From assembly GCA_947486185.1 (NCBI GenBank), contig CANKTH010000017.1:1-61058 (forward strand): 61,058 nucleotides of DNA. The letters are read 5' to 3'. Within the stretch, counting starts at the first letter, position 1. Each line of letters begins with the position of its first letter. The notes below the pieces were generated by a model. The model was given only the letters and a program-made list of their open reading frames with translations. It ran no database searches and had not been told where the DNA came from. The stretch comes from Deltaproteobacteria bacterium. GTDB lineage: Bacteria; Myxococcota_A; UBA796; SXON01. A program made the position numbers and the translations under genes. Positions 10,001-18,158 of the stretch are shown one piece after another.

Positions 10001-10695
10001 GATGCGACCTCCTCTTGGCGAATCTTTGCCTGTAACGCTCTGAACTTGAGGATGCGCTGCAGCGAGCGCTCCGCCGCCTTCAGCTGCCGCCCCATCTCGT
10101 CGGCGCGGTCCTTCACCTTGGTGAGCTCGCCTCGGGTCGCGGTCATCCGCTCGATCGTCTCTTCGCGGCGGGCGCGAAAACGGGTGATCCCGGCGGCTTC
10201 TTCGATCAGCAGGCGCCGCTGCTCCGGACGAGCGTGGACGATCTGCCCGATACGGCCCTGCTCGATAAAGGAGTACATCTGGTTGCCGATGCCGGTATCC
10301 AGAAAGAGGTCGTTGACGTCACGCAGGCGGACCCGCTCCTGATTGATCAGGTACTCGGAGTGGCCGTCCCGAAAAAGGCGACGCGTGACCTCGATTTCAG
10401 CCAGCCGCTCCCAGATCCCGGGGAATGGGGTGCCGTCGGCGACGAGGGTGATCCCCACCTCGGCGAGGTTCTGCGCGGGTCGGGCGGCCGAGCCGGCGAA
10501 GATGACGTCCGCCATGGCGTCCCCCCGCAAGCTTTTGGCCGATTGTTCGCCGATACACCACTTGACGGCGTCGACGATGTTCGACTTGCCGCAGCCATTG
10601 GGGCCGACGACGCCGGCGATACCCTTCCCGAAGTGAAAGGTGGTCCGGTCGGCGAAAGACTTGAATCCCTGAATGTCGATCTTACGGACGCGCAT
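7078..10695 (-). CDS. smc: Chromosome segregation ATPase SMC
   Basis: Full-length SMC of 1205 residues from ATG 10695 (an upstream GTG at 10713 would add six residues ahead of the conserved MRVRKIDIQGFKSF). Walker A is GPNGCGKSN at about residues 31-39, followed by long coiled coil. The hinge lies near 510-660 and includes GVHGLLSQKL. A second coiled coil leads to the C-terminal head with LSGGEKAMAAIAL (about 1110) and Walker B FCILDEVDAPLDD (about 1137). It is expected to form the condensin dimer with ScpA/ScpB, whose genes are not in this window. It is the last gene of a minus-strand run with lipoproteins and a kinase, 75 bp after the preceding stop, an unusual neighbourhood. It ends 89 bp from the convergent KptA-NUDIX gene. 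Confidence 0.98.
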   Translation of the reverse strand: MRVRKIDIQGFKSFADRTTFHFGKGIAGVVGPNGCGKSNIVDAVKWCIGEQSAKSLRGDAMADVIFAGSAARPAQNLAEVGITLVADGTPFPGIWERLAEIEVTRRLFRDGHSEYLINQERVRLRDVNDLFLDTGIGNQMYSFIEQGRIGQIVHARPEQRRLLIEEAAGITRFRARREETIERMTATRGELTKVKDRADEMGRQLKAAERSLQRILKFRALQAKIRQEEVASSLARFTQLIAERRSLSEASRVAASALAEATRAVQRHETELATRRTRMEESDNAANISRDRLGELEAQRRVEESAFSYQGKEEDSAKARVEKLKLETVEQQQELERANADAAQLHGERERAEAVLEGAKNQVEAAAMAAAALIEQTRQARARLETQRRQAQAGFEAAIRARTGRQSAETRRADLSARAEALDRAAADALGSQAGLEREIEKIKLVISARAEELEGGRKALEGARHALGTAEAERDQRVRDERKVEQELTEATRDRERVKARLDALEDMQRRNVDLPDGVRSALAVPGVHGLLSQKLDVPQPVEADLVRALEGSLETVLVPDVSGAVRVAAAAKGSRVRVLVVPEEAPPLTGLAETVGGTAEGKRALATLLPASGVAEDVSAAYARWHPGETIVAGAGALLRPDGVLVIGAQSDGAAGAAALKRRREIRELREGLGTQDVRLRALRTVLDRCRENHQTAEQAVLAARHAIGPANAELRVREAALTEARHRLKELEGDHGRTVRAGETARAEVRTLLAGRDALIAEEQRLSTGLAEAEARQATAEDEARGATAEIERLEPEQTQAVERAQRLRSEALAGQKEHATLSAAEKSAKDRSSRAAARAAALGKEQAELEARLLVLAGEIARSTERLAELTHAQNELRTALDAMKERLKTERENVRIAEASTRAARERREKAKDAAVEVDVRLGVVRNAVETLTTEAEERHDLSLAGLLDRLERDSQLLLPGYEPGALPEGVEAEAVPVLRLTLAELTAPRPVTVQSLRDAVQRLGPVNIAAEEEYRDAAAAHTEIEKQRADLAEALDTIEKALQRLNKTCRDKFKETFDAVNQRFREIYPRLVGGGHARLELVGSDDVLDCGVDVTVQPPGKRVQSLTLLSGGEKAMAAIALIFALFQVRPSPFCILDEVDAPLDDANGGRYNEMLKEMAQHSQFLVVTHNKKTMECADTLYGVTMPDPGISRLVAVRIE

Positions 10696-10770
10696 GGGGC
10701 GCGCGACTATCACGATTCCACGGAACGGCGCTCGCCCGCGGCCTTCTTCTTGATGGGACGCTGACGGGAC

Positions 10771-11628
10771 TCAGTCGCGCCAGCCTCGCGTCCCGCGCAC
10801 GATCCGGACACCCGGCAGTGGCCCGGTGATGGTCGATCCGGGCAGTCGGACCCGCACGCGCTGCAGCGTGATCGTGGGAGCGGGATACCCAACGATCTCG
10901 GCGAGTAATCGTTCGGGGGGCAGGAGGTGTTCGTGCTCGTCCATGACCAGACGCCGGCCCACGGCGCGGATGTCGAGCTCGTAGTCGCCGAGCTCTCCCG
11001 ACCATCGGCGTTCTAGGGGGATCGTCGGAGGATCGCCCGTCCAGCTCACGCCCGGCCCGCTGATCCAGGCGGGGCAGTGGCTCCACGGGTCGATGCCCAG
11101 GCTCATTCGTCGGTCCAGCGCGTAGATCGCGACCCCTTCGGCGCGGCCCTGCACCTGCGTCCGCACCATGACCCCCCGTCCGCTGGCCGTACGACCGCTT
11201 GGCTCGGCCCGGATGTGCCCATAGAGGTCGCCGACCTCGGGCGGACAGCCGGACGCCGCTGCGAGCCGTAAGTGGCCCGAGAGCTGCTCGCCGCCGATCT
11301 CTACCGTCCAACCGTCATCGCCGAAGTGGAAACGGTCGAGGCCGGCCTCAACCCCTTTTTCGGTCAAAGTGGCGGGACCCCAGGTGGCGCGGTGTTCGAG
11401 CACCGGGCCGAAGGGGCCGAGCCAGCCCAGGCGGGTGGTCATCCAGTCACGTAGCAGGCCGGCGTCGCTGACCGTGCCGCTCGCCCAGAGCACCCCGGGG
11501 TCGGCTGTCAGCGCGATCAGGGTCCAGGCCTCCCGGACGGGTCCGGTCCGGCTGATCTGCCACCTCGTGGCGGCCAGTGCCGCCAGCCCACACAGGATCC
11601 CCAATGCTACCCACCCGCGTCGCCTCAC
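10771..11628 (-). CDS. Membrane-anchored protein of unknown function
   Basis: I do not recognise the family. The likely start is GTG 11628, which overlaps the preceding TGA stop (GTGA) and gives 285 residues beginning MRRRGWVALGILCGLAALAATRW, a positively charged N terminus followed by one transmembrane segment or an uncleaved signal. The remainder is predicted extracytoplasmic and rich in Trp, Gly and beta-type segments (HFGDDGWTVEIGGEQLSG; SLGIDPWSHCPAWISG), with no catalytic motif I can identify. Tight coupling to two upstream lipoprotein genes suggests all three act together in the periplasm. A long open frame continues upstream over the neighbouring gene but encodes only Arg-rich sequence, so it was not used. 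Confidence 0.7.
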   Translation of the reverse strand: MRRRGWVALGILCGLAALAATRWQISRTGPVREAWTLIALTADPGVLWASGTVSDAGLLRDWMTTRLGWLGPFGPVLEHRATWGPATLTEKGVEAGLDRFHFGDDGWTVEIGGEQLSGHLRLAAASGCPPEVGDLYGHIRAEPSGRTASGRGVMVRTQVQGRAEGVAIYALDRRMSLGIDPWSHCPAWISGPGVSWTGDPPTIPLERRWSGELGDYELDIRAVGRRLVMDEHEHLLPPERLLAEIVGYPAPTITLQRVRVRLPGSTITGPLPGVRIVRGTRGWRD

Positions 11629-12497
11629 GGCGAGGCGCCCGGTCCGGCGCTGCTCGGATCGCCCCGGCCGCGTGGATGAAAGATCGGGTTCCACGGGCGC
11701 TCCACCCGCCCCTCGGCGCACGCGGCGACGCGGCCGGCTTCGCCTTCGGCGTCGAGCGTAGGCTCTGGCTCCCATGCTACGCCGATCAGCGCCGAGAGGT
11801 CTCCGCTTCGGCAGACGCGCTCGCGGGTGTCGGGTGACGTGCTGCTTCGAATGAGGCTCTCGACGACGCTGCGGCGTGCGAAGTTGCGCGTGCCGGCTTC
11901 ACATCGTTCGGCGTCGGCGCGCTCCACGAGCTTCAAACAGTTGGAGAGCCGCGCCGGCTTGTGTCGGGTGAGGGCGAAGTACCACCAATCGTTCCACAGC
12001 AGGCTCTCGGGCGAGTTGGCGACGGTCTCGATCTGGGACCAGTAGGCGATCACCGGGCGCACCGCGTCGAGCTCCGCGATCGGATCCGCCACCTTGTCAG
12101 CGACTTGTTGGAGCTCGAAGGTCCACGCGTGGTAGAGGCACTCGTCGTAGTAGCGCCCGGCGCGACCGCAGCCCTGCAGCGCGCCCCAACGGTCACCGGC
12201 GCGAGCGCGGTCTTCCGCGAGGGAAAAGTGGCACTCCGCCAACCAACGTGCGCCGATCACCCGTTCGCACACCGCGAGGAGGTCGTCGTGATCGGCGTCG
12301 GCGTGGATGCGGACCAGGCTGGCCAGGCACTCGTCCGCGAGGTGTCCGCTCTGGCCGCAACGTTGTACGGCGACCGACAGTGGGGTCGCGGGATCGACCG
12401 CCTCCCGGTACGCCACGCCGGGCGTTGGCGCGCACGCGGCGACATGGAGGAGCAGGAGCCAGGAGCGAGGAGTGGCGAGTCTGGCGCCGAAGCTCAA
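11625..12497 (-). CDS. Cys-rich lipoprotein, paralogue of the adjacent upstream lipoprotein
   Basis: The preferred start is TTG 12497, which overlaps the preceding TGA stop (TTGA). It gives 290 residues with a lipoprotein signal: SFGARLATPRSW, hydrophobic LLLLHVAA, then lipobox Cys22. An open frame upstream to 12587 exists but lacks a signal sequence at its beginning. The mature part is helical with about a dozen regularly spaced cysteines (GCGRAGRYYDECLYHA; AECHFSLAEDRARAG; NDWWYFALTRHKPARLSNC), consistent with paired helices pinned by disulphides, perhaps TPR/Sel1-like. Several elements match the adjacent upstream lipoprotein, so the pair probably arose by duplication. Function unknown; location is the outer or inner membrane facing the periplasm. 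Confidence 0.7.
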   Translation of the reverse strand: MSFGARLATPRSWLLLLHVAACAPTPGVAYREAVDPATPLSVAVQRCGQSGHLADECLASLVRIHADADHDDLLAVCERVIGARWLAECHFSLAEDRARAGDRWGALQGCGRAGRYYDECLYHAWTFELQQVADKVADPIAELDAVRPVIAYWSQIETVANSPESLLWNDWWYFALTRHKPARLSNCLKLVERADAERCEAGTRNFARRSVVESLIRSSTSPDTRERVCRSGDLSALIGVAWEPEPTLDAEGEAGRVAACAEGRVERPWNPIFHPRGRGDPSSAGPGASP

Positions 12498-13156
12498 GGG
12501 CAAAGGTCGGTCCTCGCGGCGCGCACCGCATCGAGCTCGGGATCCTCGGGGGTCTGAAGGGCCAGGGGAAGCGGGCTCCGATCGCACGGGAAGCGGCCAG
12601 TGTCACGGTGGTGGTTGAGCAGATCATGGTAGACCGCCACGCCGGTGTTCCAGCAGGCTTCCTGGCGTTCGGCATCGGTGATCTGCCGGCAGCCACCGCG
12701 GCTGAACGGCCGAGTCCCCCCGATCACGTAGCGGTACCACGCGGACCAGGGCCGCATGTCGTCGGCCGCGAGCCCGGATGAGACGATGCGGGTGGCCACG
12801 GCGTCCTCGAGCTCGCCCGGCTGGGCACCCCGCGCCTCTGGCCAGCGAAAAAAGCCCTGCGACAGCACGTGGAGCGCGCAGGAGTCGGCGAAGGCCCCGG
12901 CCTGGGAACAGAAGCTCGCATCTGACCTTGCTTCGGCGAGGCGGAACCAGCACTCCTCTGCCGCTCGCGGCGCGACCACGTCGACACACTGATCCTGCCC
13001 GCGACCTGCCGCGACCACCCAACAGTCGTCACGCAGCGCCGGGTCCACGATCAGCGTACAAGCCCCGTCTTCGAGCCCCTTGCGGTATCGGCTACGGTCG
13101 GCCGCCGGATCGGTGTCTCCGCCGCACCCGAGTCCATGAATGAGGAGGGGTACCAT
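12494..13156 (-). CDS. Cys-rich lipoprotein of unknown function
   Basis: A 220-residue protein starting at ATG 13156, three bases after the stop of the upstream binding-protein gene. The N terminus MVPLLIHGLGC is a very short signal with lipobox Cys11. The mature chain carries repeated Cys-containing helices: DGACTLIVDPALRDDCW, AEECWFRLAEARSD, FCSQAGAFADSCALHVLSQG, then WSAWYRYVIGG and RQEACWNTGVAVYHDL. The Cys-AG-x-Cys-x-x-H and W-x-x-W-Y elements recur in the next gene. No enzymatic motif is visible. The gene is embedded in a co-transcribed series with the kinase and TPR genes, suggesting a periplasmic signalling or assembly role, but this is inference. Confidence 0.72.
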   Translation of the reverse strand: MVPLLIHGLGCGGDTDPAADRSRYRKGLEDGACTLIVDPALRDDCWVVAAGRGQDQCVDVVAPRAAEECWFRLAEARSDASFCSQAGAFADSCALHVLSQGFFRWPEARGAQPGELEDAVATRIVSSGLAADDMRPWSAWYRYVIGGTRPFSRGGCRQITDAERQEACWNTGVAVYHDLLNHHRDTGRFPCDRSPLPLALQTPEDPELDAVRAARTDLCP

Positions 13157-13159
13157 GGT

Positions 13160-14545
13160 TCAGAGAGGAACAACAAACTCCCGGCCTTCGATAAGCCAGA
13201 TATCGACAGGGCCGGTGGTCTCCTCGGTTTCGGGATCGTAGTCCAGTGTGCCGCTCGCCCCCTCCAGATCGACCGGTCGGCCCTCCTTGAAGTTGGACTT
13301 CACCACGCCCCAATTGGAGGGGGTCACCTGGACGTCGTCGCCACCCGAGATGCGGCGTAGACCCCGCGCCATACCGGTGCCGCTCAGGGCGCCTTCTTGG
13401 TACCACGACCACGCCGAGCCGTACAGGGCCAGCCACGCCGCGTCGTACGCGTAGGCGGTGTATACGGACACGGAGGGATCCGTGTTGAACTCCACGGTGT
13501 AGGCGGCGTCGAAGAAGTCGTAGACGGTGCCCGAGGGGGCCGCCGGCGAGGAGCCCCGCACCCGGTCGAGCGTAGCCAGGCCGTCGGCCGTGAGGCCGTC
13601 GAAGAGGCTGTCGTCACGCGCCGCGTCGGTCAGGAAGAGCGCTCGTTCTTCGTATCCGGGGAGAGAGCCCGCGGCGTTGAGGAAGGCGACCACGTCGACC
13701 AGCTCGGAGGAGATGAACACAACCTCTACCGAGGCGTCGGCGGTGCCTGCATTGACGATCGCGGTGGAGGGATCGGCGCCTTCGTCGAAAGAATGGAGCT
13801 CAACTGCGCCGCCCAGTTCCTCGAAATTGTTCTTGAACACGAGGGCAAGGCCCTCGCCGTAAGAGCTGGTCTGGTAGACCACCGCCGCGTCGGTGACCCC
13901 CCGATCGTCCAGGTCGACCGCGATCTTCTCGCCCTGCGCGCTGTCTGGCGGGGCGGTACGCCAGAGGAGGCCAGGGGTGGCGTCCGATTTGACCGCGCCG
14001 TCCAGCGCCGTCAGCGCCGGGCTGGTAGCCGAGGGGGAGATGAGCAGCACGTCCTTCGGGCCGAGGATCTCGTAGGCCGCTTCGGACTGGCCCGAGGTCG
14101 CCGGTCCGAGCGCCACGCTGACCCCGGCCTCGTCGGCCAACCACGGCGCGATCTGGGCGAGTGAGGTGGAGTAGTCGAGGCCGTCGCCGTTGTAGTCCTC
14201 TTCGTAGGAACAGTGGATGATCGCGTAGCTTCGGCCATCGAGCCCCTCGGACGCGTTCACCTGTTTGATCGCGAGCTGCACCGCGCGCACCTCGGCGAGG
14301 TCGCCGGCGGCTGCGTTGTGGTCGAAGAGGCTGCCGACCACCACGGCGTCGCGGTAGGCGCTTACGTTGCTGAGCAGATCGTCGGGGTAGGTGTCCGCGC
14401 AGCGCTCGGGCGGCACGATTGGCTCACAAAGTGAGCTTGCCCCACATGAATATCCGAATCCGAAGGTCTCGCGACACTGGCTCGACGCGGTGCACGGGAC
14501 GTAGTCGTGGGTTGTGAACGAGCAGCCGAGCGCGAGGAGCAGCAT
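13160..14545 (-). CDS. Periplasmic-binding-protein-like lipoprotein (LivK/Peripla_BP_6 type)
   Basis: A 461-residue lipoprotein; MLLLALGC gives lipobox Cys8. A Cys-containing N-terminal segment (Cys residues through about 45) precedes a two-lobed ligand-binding domain of the branched-chain amino acid receptor type: VVVGSLFDHNAAAGD, AVQLAIKQVNASEGLDGR, VSVALGPATSGQSEAAYEI, LLISPSATSPALTAL, LLWRTAPPDSAQGEKIA and VVYQTSSYGEGLALVFK follow the expected order. No permease or ATPase gene for a Liv transporter lies nearby, and the gene sits in a kinase/TPR/lipoprotein run, so it may act as a sensor rather than for uptake. It abuts the preceding TPR gene stop with no gap. The ligand cannot be predicted. 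Confidence 0.83.
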   Translation of the reverse strand: MLLLALGCSFTTHDYVPCTASSQCRETFGFGYSCGASSLCEPIVPPERCADTYPDDLLSNVSAYRDAVVVGSLFDHNAAAGDLAEVRAVQLAIKQVNASEGLDGRSYAIIHCSYEEDYNGDGLDYSTSLAQIAPWLADEAGVSVALGPATSGQSEAAYEILGPKDVLLISPSATSPALTALDGAVKSDATPGLLWRTAPPDSAQGEKIAVDLDDRGVTDAAVVYQTSSYGEGLALVFKNNFEELGGAVELHSFDEGADPSTAIVNAGTADASVEVVFISSELVDVVAFLNAAGSLPGYEERALFLTDAARDDSLFDGLTADGLATLDRVRGSSPAAPSGTVYDFFDAAYTVEFNTDPSVSVYTAYAYDAAWLALYGSAWSWYQEGALSGTGMARGLRRISGGDDVQVTPSNWGVVKSNFKEGRPVDLEGASGTLDYDPETEETTGPVDIWLIEGREFVVPL

Positions 14546-15301
14546 CTAGAAGTTCCCCCGCAGGTAGATTCCCGAACCGTCGGTGCTCAGGCTGTAGTTG
14601 CTGGCCGTAGCATCGCGCGCGGGCAGCAGGAGCGTCACCACGCCGCCCACCACGCCGGCGACGCCCACACCAAAGCCGATGTCCGCGAGCAGCGAGTAGC
14701 GCCGGTCGTTGGTAAGCGGAGTTGCCGCGGCCCCCGTGCACAATCCGCCGTTGGGCGCGCACGCCGCCGCTGCGTCGCCACGGGCGCCGACCGCGCGCCC
14801 GCCAAACACGCTACCGGTGACCAGGCCCGCTCCGCCAACGCCAAACAGGACCATCGGCAGGATCCTCACCCCGCCCTCCGACTTGGGCTCGGGTTGGGCG
14901 GGCGGTGCGGTGGTTGCTGGGGCGGTCGTGGTGGTCGAGGGCTTGGAGCCTGATTCGCTTATGCGCCGTTCAAGGTTGGTGATCCTACGGTCGAGGGTGG
15001 CCCGCTCTTCGGCGGGAGCGAATGCACGGTACCGGTTGAGGTGGTCCAGGGCGTCCAGGTAGCGGCCGGCGCGCTCTTCGGCGTTGGCGAGATTGAAGAG
15101 CAGCTCGTTCCGTTGGCTGAGCCGGTAGGCCTCCTGCCACGCGGCGATCGCGTCTTCGTAGCGGCCTTCTTCGTAGAGCATCGCGCCGTTTTCGTAGAGG
15201 ATGCGCGCCTGTTCGTCGGCGGAATCGTCCGCGCGGGCGAGAGGCGAGAACAGCGAGCTCAGGCAGAGCAGAACGGTGAGCAGTCTCACTTGTTCCCCCA
15301 T
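14546..15301 (-). CDS. Secreted TPR-repeat protein with C-terminal membrane segments
   Basis: A 251-residue protein starting at ATG 15301, inside the end of the upstream kinase gene (16-bp overlap). A Sec signal (VRLLTVLLCLSSLFSPLARA) is followed by TPR units: ARILYENGAMLYEEGRYEDA, IAAWQEAYRLSQRNELLFNL and ANAEERAGRYLDALDHL. A Thr/Ala/Pro linker (about residues 120-137) leads to two hydrophobic segments, ILPMVLFGVGGAGLVTGSVF and a Gly/Val-rich one near LADIGFGVGVAGVVGG. This layout (TPR, linker, hydrophobic C-terminal region) is common in myxobacterial periplasmic proteins of unknown role. Coupling to the Ser/Thr kinase gene suggests it belongs to the same signalling unit. Confidence 0.8.
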   Translation of the reverse strand: MGEQVRLLTVLLCLSSLFSPLARADDSADEQARILYENGAMLYEEGRYEDAIAAWQEAYRLSQRNELLFNLANAEERAGRYLDALDHLNRYRAFAPAEERATLDRRITNLERRISESGSKPSTTTTAPATTAPPAQPEPKSEGGVRILPMVLFGVGGAGLVTGSVFGGRAVGARGDAAAACAPNGGLCTGAAATPLTNDRRYSLLADIGFGVGVAGVVGGVVTLLLPARDATASNYSLSTDGSGIYLRGNF

Positions 15302-16896
15302 GGGTTTTTGATGTCGCTCCGCGGCGGCGTGCTCGCCGGGGTGGTCGTCGGAGTGGTGGTCGGACTGGTCGCCGGGGCGGGTGGCGCCGCGTCTGTCGCG
15401 GGTGCTTCACTGGCTTTGGGTCCGGCGGGCGGCGATGGTGCTGGCGTAGTGGTGGGTGAGCTCGACGGGGTCGGCTTCTTCGCGGGCGCTGCCGCTGGGG
15501 TGGTCGTAGCTGGGGTGGCAGCGGCTGGTTCAGCGGCGGGCGTCGGGCCGGGCGTCGCGGCTGCAGGTGACGCGGAGGTCGGGGTGGTCGTCGGGGTTGT
15601 AGGTGTCGATGACGCCGATGTGGACTTGGGCGCCGTGGTATCGGGCTTCGGTGTCGTCGCAGTCGAATCGCTGCGACTCTGCATTCCGACGATGATCGCC
15701 GCGAGTCCGATGGCGCCGAGCACCAGGAGCGCCAGGAAGGCCGCGGTGAGCACGATGATCGGCACACGCCGGCCCGCCACCAATCGCGCGAGCGACGAGA
15801 CGCTGCCCTCGTTGGTCCCGCCCTCGCGCGGCACGGGCCGCACGCGAACGCCGCTGCCCGAGATGGCGCCCGGGGAGGCCATGCCGGAAATCGAGGGTTG
15901 GCTCACCCACTCGTCGGGCATTGACAACTTGCCATCCACCAACACCGGCCGCGGAGTGGTCTCCCCGCGGAGCTCCGCATCTGCCACCTTCAACGCGCGG
16001 ATAAGCTCATCGACCGAGGCGAAACGATCCGCGGCATCCTTGGCCAGCGCGGTCAGCACCACCCACTCCAACGTAGGCGACCGCGCGAGCTGTGGCGCGA
16101 AGGGCGCCATCGGCGGCGGCGGCGTGTTGAGGTGGGCCATCATCACCTTGACCGAGGACTCCCCGGCAAACGGGGTGCGACCGGTGATGCAGGCGTAGAG
16201 TAGGATGCCGACTGAGTAGATGTCGCTACGTTGGTCGACGTGCTCCCCACGGATCTGTTCGGGTGACATGTAGCTCGGCGACCCAACCACGGCGTCGGCG
16301 TGGGTCAGCTCGGTGTCGCGCACCACCTGTCGCACCAGGCCGAAGTCGAGGAGCTTGACAAAATCGGCCTCTTCCTCCGTTCGTGTCAGGATCACGTTGG
16401 AGGGTTTGAGGTCTCGGTGGATAAGGCCCGCGCCGTGCGCCTCGCGTAACGAACGACACACCTGCCGGGCGATGTGGACCACCCGCTCCGGCTCCATCGG
16501 CGAGTCCATCCGGATCGCTTGATGAAGCGTGACCCCGTCGAGGTACTCCATCGCGATGTAGAGGATATCGTCCCACGTACGGCCATAATCAAAGATGCGA
16601 ACCGTGTTGGGGTGGGTGAGGCGAGAGCAGGTCGCGGCTTCGAGCATGAAGCGCTTACGCATCTCGGTGTCTTGATCGTTGCCCTTGCCGAGATCCAACA
16701 CCTTGAGCGCGACCACGCGGCCCAGGGGTGCCTGCTCGGCGCGGAACACCCGGCCCATACCGCCTCGCGCGATGAGCGAGAGGATCTTGTAACGATTGTC
16801 GAGGACCTTCCCGATAAACGGATCGCTCCCGACCCCCGTGACGTCCGTGGGCGGGTCGCGGGAAGGCGGCGGGGCGGTGTTCGGGTTCTCCTTCAT
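15286..16896 (-). CDS. Transmembrane Ser/Thr protein kinase (Hanks type)
   Basis: A 536-residue kinase from ATG 16896; the open frame extends further upstream but only through non-homologous sequence. The kinase domain spans about residues 36-303: glycine loop IARGGMGRVF, Lys65 in VALKV, catalytic HRDLKPSN (Asp162, Asn167), DFG Asp184, activation loop ending SPSYMSPEQ. One transmembrane helix lies near 379-402 (IIVLTAAFLALLVLGAIGLA). The remaining ~130 residues are almost entirely Thr/Pro/Ala/Ser, predicted disordered and extracytoplasmic, with no recognisable sensor domain. It is the first gene of the minus-strand run ending in smc. Substrates are unknown. Confidence 0.95.
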   Translation of the reverse strand: MKENPNTAPPPSRDPPTDVTGVGSDPFIGKVLDNRYKILSLIARGGMGRVFRAEQAPLGRVVALKVLDLGKGNDQDTEMRKRFMLEAATCSRLTHPNTVRIFDYGRTWDDILYIAMEYLDGVTLHQAIRMDSPMEPERVVHIARQVCRSLREAHGAGLIHRDLKPSNVILTRTEEEADFVKLLDFGLVRQVVRDTELTHADAVVGSPSYMSPEQIRGEHVDQRSDIYSVGILLYACITGRTPFAGESSVKVMMAHLNTPPPPMAPFAPQLARSPTLEWVVLTALAKDAADRFASVDELIRALKVADAELRGETTPRPVLVDGKLSMPDEWVSQPSISGMASPGAISGSGVRVRPVPREGGTNEGSVSSLARLVAGRRVPIIVLTAAFLALLVLGAIGLAAIIVGMQSRSDSTATTPKPDTTAPKSTSASSTPTTPTTTPTSASPAAATPGPTPAAEPAAATPATTTPAAAPAKKPTPSSSPTTTPAPSPPAGPKASEAPATDAAPPAPATSPTTTPTTTPASTPPRSDIKNPWGNK

Positions 16897-17170
16897 GACC
16901 TCGTCTCTGGGCGCGCGGCGCCACGACCCAGGCAGACACCTGACGTCGAGGCGCGAAGCATAGCACTTTCTCGCGGCATAAGGCAGACCGATAGCCCGCC
17001 TGGGTCCCCGCACATGCCCGGATATCGCCGCACCATGCTCCTGATTTGGTAGCGGATCTATCCTATGTCGGGACATTCTGCACATTCCTTCGTGCGGCGG
17101 CCGCGGGCGAACTGCTGCAGCTCGGCTCACCCGCCCGCCGAAGACGGCATAGTGGGTACGCTTGTCGCCG

Positions 17171-18124
17171 ATGAACCCTGCCACGGCACCCAAGTCGCTG
17201 AAGGCCTCCGCGCTTCGCCGCGCGCTTCCCCTGCTTCGTGGCTTGGGGGCGGTGTTTTTACTGGCGTTCATACTTGAAAAGGCAGACATTCGCGCGTTGT
17301 GGGGCCTCTTTCGCGCGGCCCCGTGGTGGGCGCTGGTGGTGCCGGCCGTCTGCCTCGTGATCAACACGGCGATCCAAGCCGTCAGGCTCCACCTCCTGCT
17401 CCCGGCACCCGGTCCGGCGCTCGCCGAGGTGTTACGGGCGTATTTCATGGCGAATTTCGTGGGTCTGGCGCTCCCCGCCGGAGCGGGTGACGCGGTCAAG
17501 GTGCTGACCTTGAGGCGCCACTCGAGACTGGGTGTGCTGGTCGCGGCCCTTGCCGAGACCCGGGTGCAAGACCTGGGCATGTGGGGGTGTTTGTTGGTGA
17601 TCGGCCTGGTGTCGCCGCTGCCCCAACGGGTGCCGCTCCTGGTGCCGGTGGCTTGGGTGGGCGCGGTTGTGATGCTGGGGGCCTGGCTCTTCTTGATGCC
17701 GCTGGCGCGTGCGACCGCCGGCTGGTCCCGGCTGCCGCCGAAGCTCGCGACGGCGCTCGCTCCATTCTCCGGCGAGGGTGTCGCGGTACCGGCGCGCCGC
17801 TGGTCTGGAGTGTTGACCGTGCCTTTCGTCGCCTTGAATGTGTTGTCGGTCTGGGTGATCCTTCAGGGTTACCAGGTGATGATGCCGCCGCTCGACGTCG
17901 CGCGGGTCGTTGCGGCGGCGGACGTGCTGATCTCTCTGCCGATCACGGTCGGGGGGCTCGGCGTGCGAGAACATGCTTATGCGCTTTCTTTTGAGCCGTG
18001 GGGCTGTAGCGTCACCCAGGCGGTGGCAGTGGCGTTGACCCGGTGGGCGGCAGAGTGGGGGCGCGCGGGCATCGGCGCGGCGCTGTTGATCGCGGGGCGC
18101 GCGGCGCCGGCCCGAACAGGTTAG
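17171..18124 (+). CDS. Multi-pass membrane protein, lysylphosphatidylglycerol synthase TM-region/UPF0104-like
   Basis: A 317-residue integral membrane protein from ATG 17171; a TTG nine bases upstream is the alternative. It has about eight hydrophobic segments. The family pattern is visible: LRAYFMANFVGLALPAGAGD (the conserved N-F-x3-LPAGAGD segment), VLVAALAETRVQDLGMW and ISLPITVGGLGVREHAYAL (the conserved P-x-x-x-GG-x-G-x-RE). Such proteins include AglD and the flippase domain of MprF and are thought to move or anchor lipid-linked substrates. Here no synthase domain is attached. It is divergent from the kinase gene across 274 bp and is followed after 34 bp by the response regulator gene. 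Confidence 0.82.
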   Translation: MNPATAPKSLKASALRRALPLLRGLGAVFLLAFILEKADIRALWGLFRAAPWWALVVPAVCLVINTAIQAVRLHLLLPAPGPALAEVLRAYFMANFVGLALPAGAGDAVKVLTLRRHSRLGVLVAALAETRVQDLGMWGCLLVIGLVSPLPQRVPLLVPVAWVGAVVMLGAWLFLMPLARATAGWSRLPPKLATALAPFSGEGVAVPARRWSGVLTVPFVALNVLSVWVILQGYQVMMPPLDVARVVAAADVLISLPITVGGLGVREHAYALSFEPWGCSVTQAVAVALTRWAAEWGRAGIGAALLIAGRAAPARTG

Positions 18125-18158
18125 ACGCAAGCCAGCCTCAGGTGGCGGAGGAGGCTGA

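Noticed and set aside
16897..17580. N-terminal extension of the first Ser/Thr kinase up to 17580
   Set aside because: The added sequence is antisense to the divergent flippase-like gene and has no kinase homology; ATG 16896 directly precedes a normal kinase N terminus.
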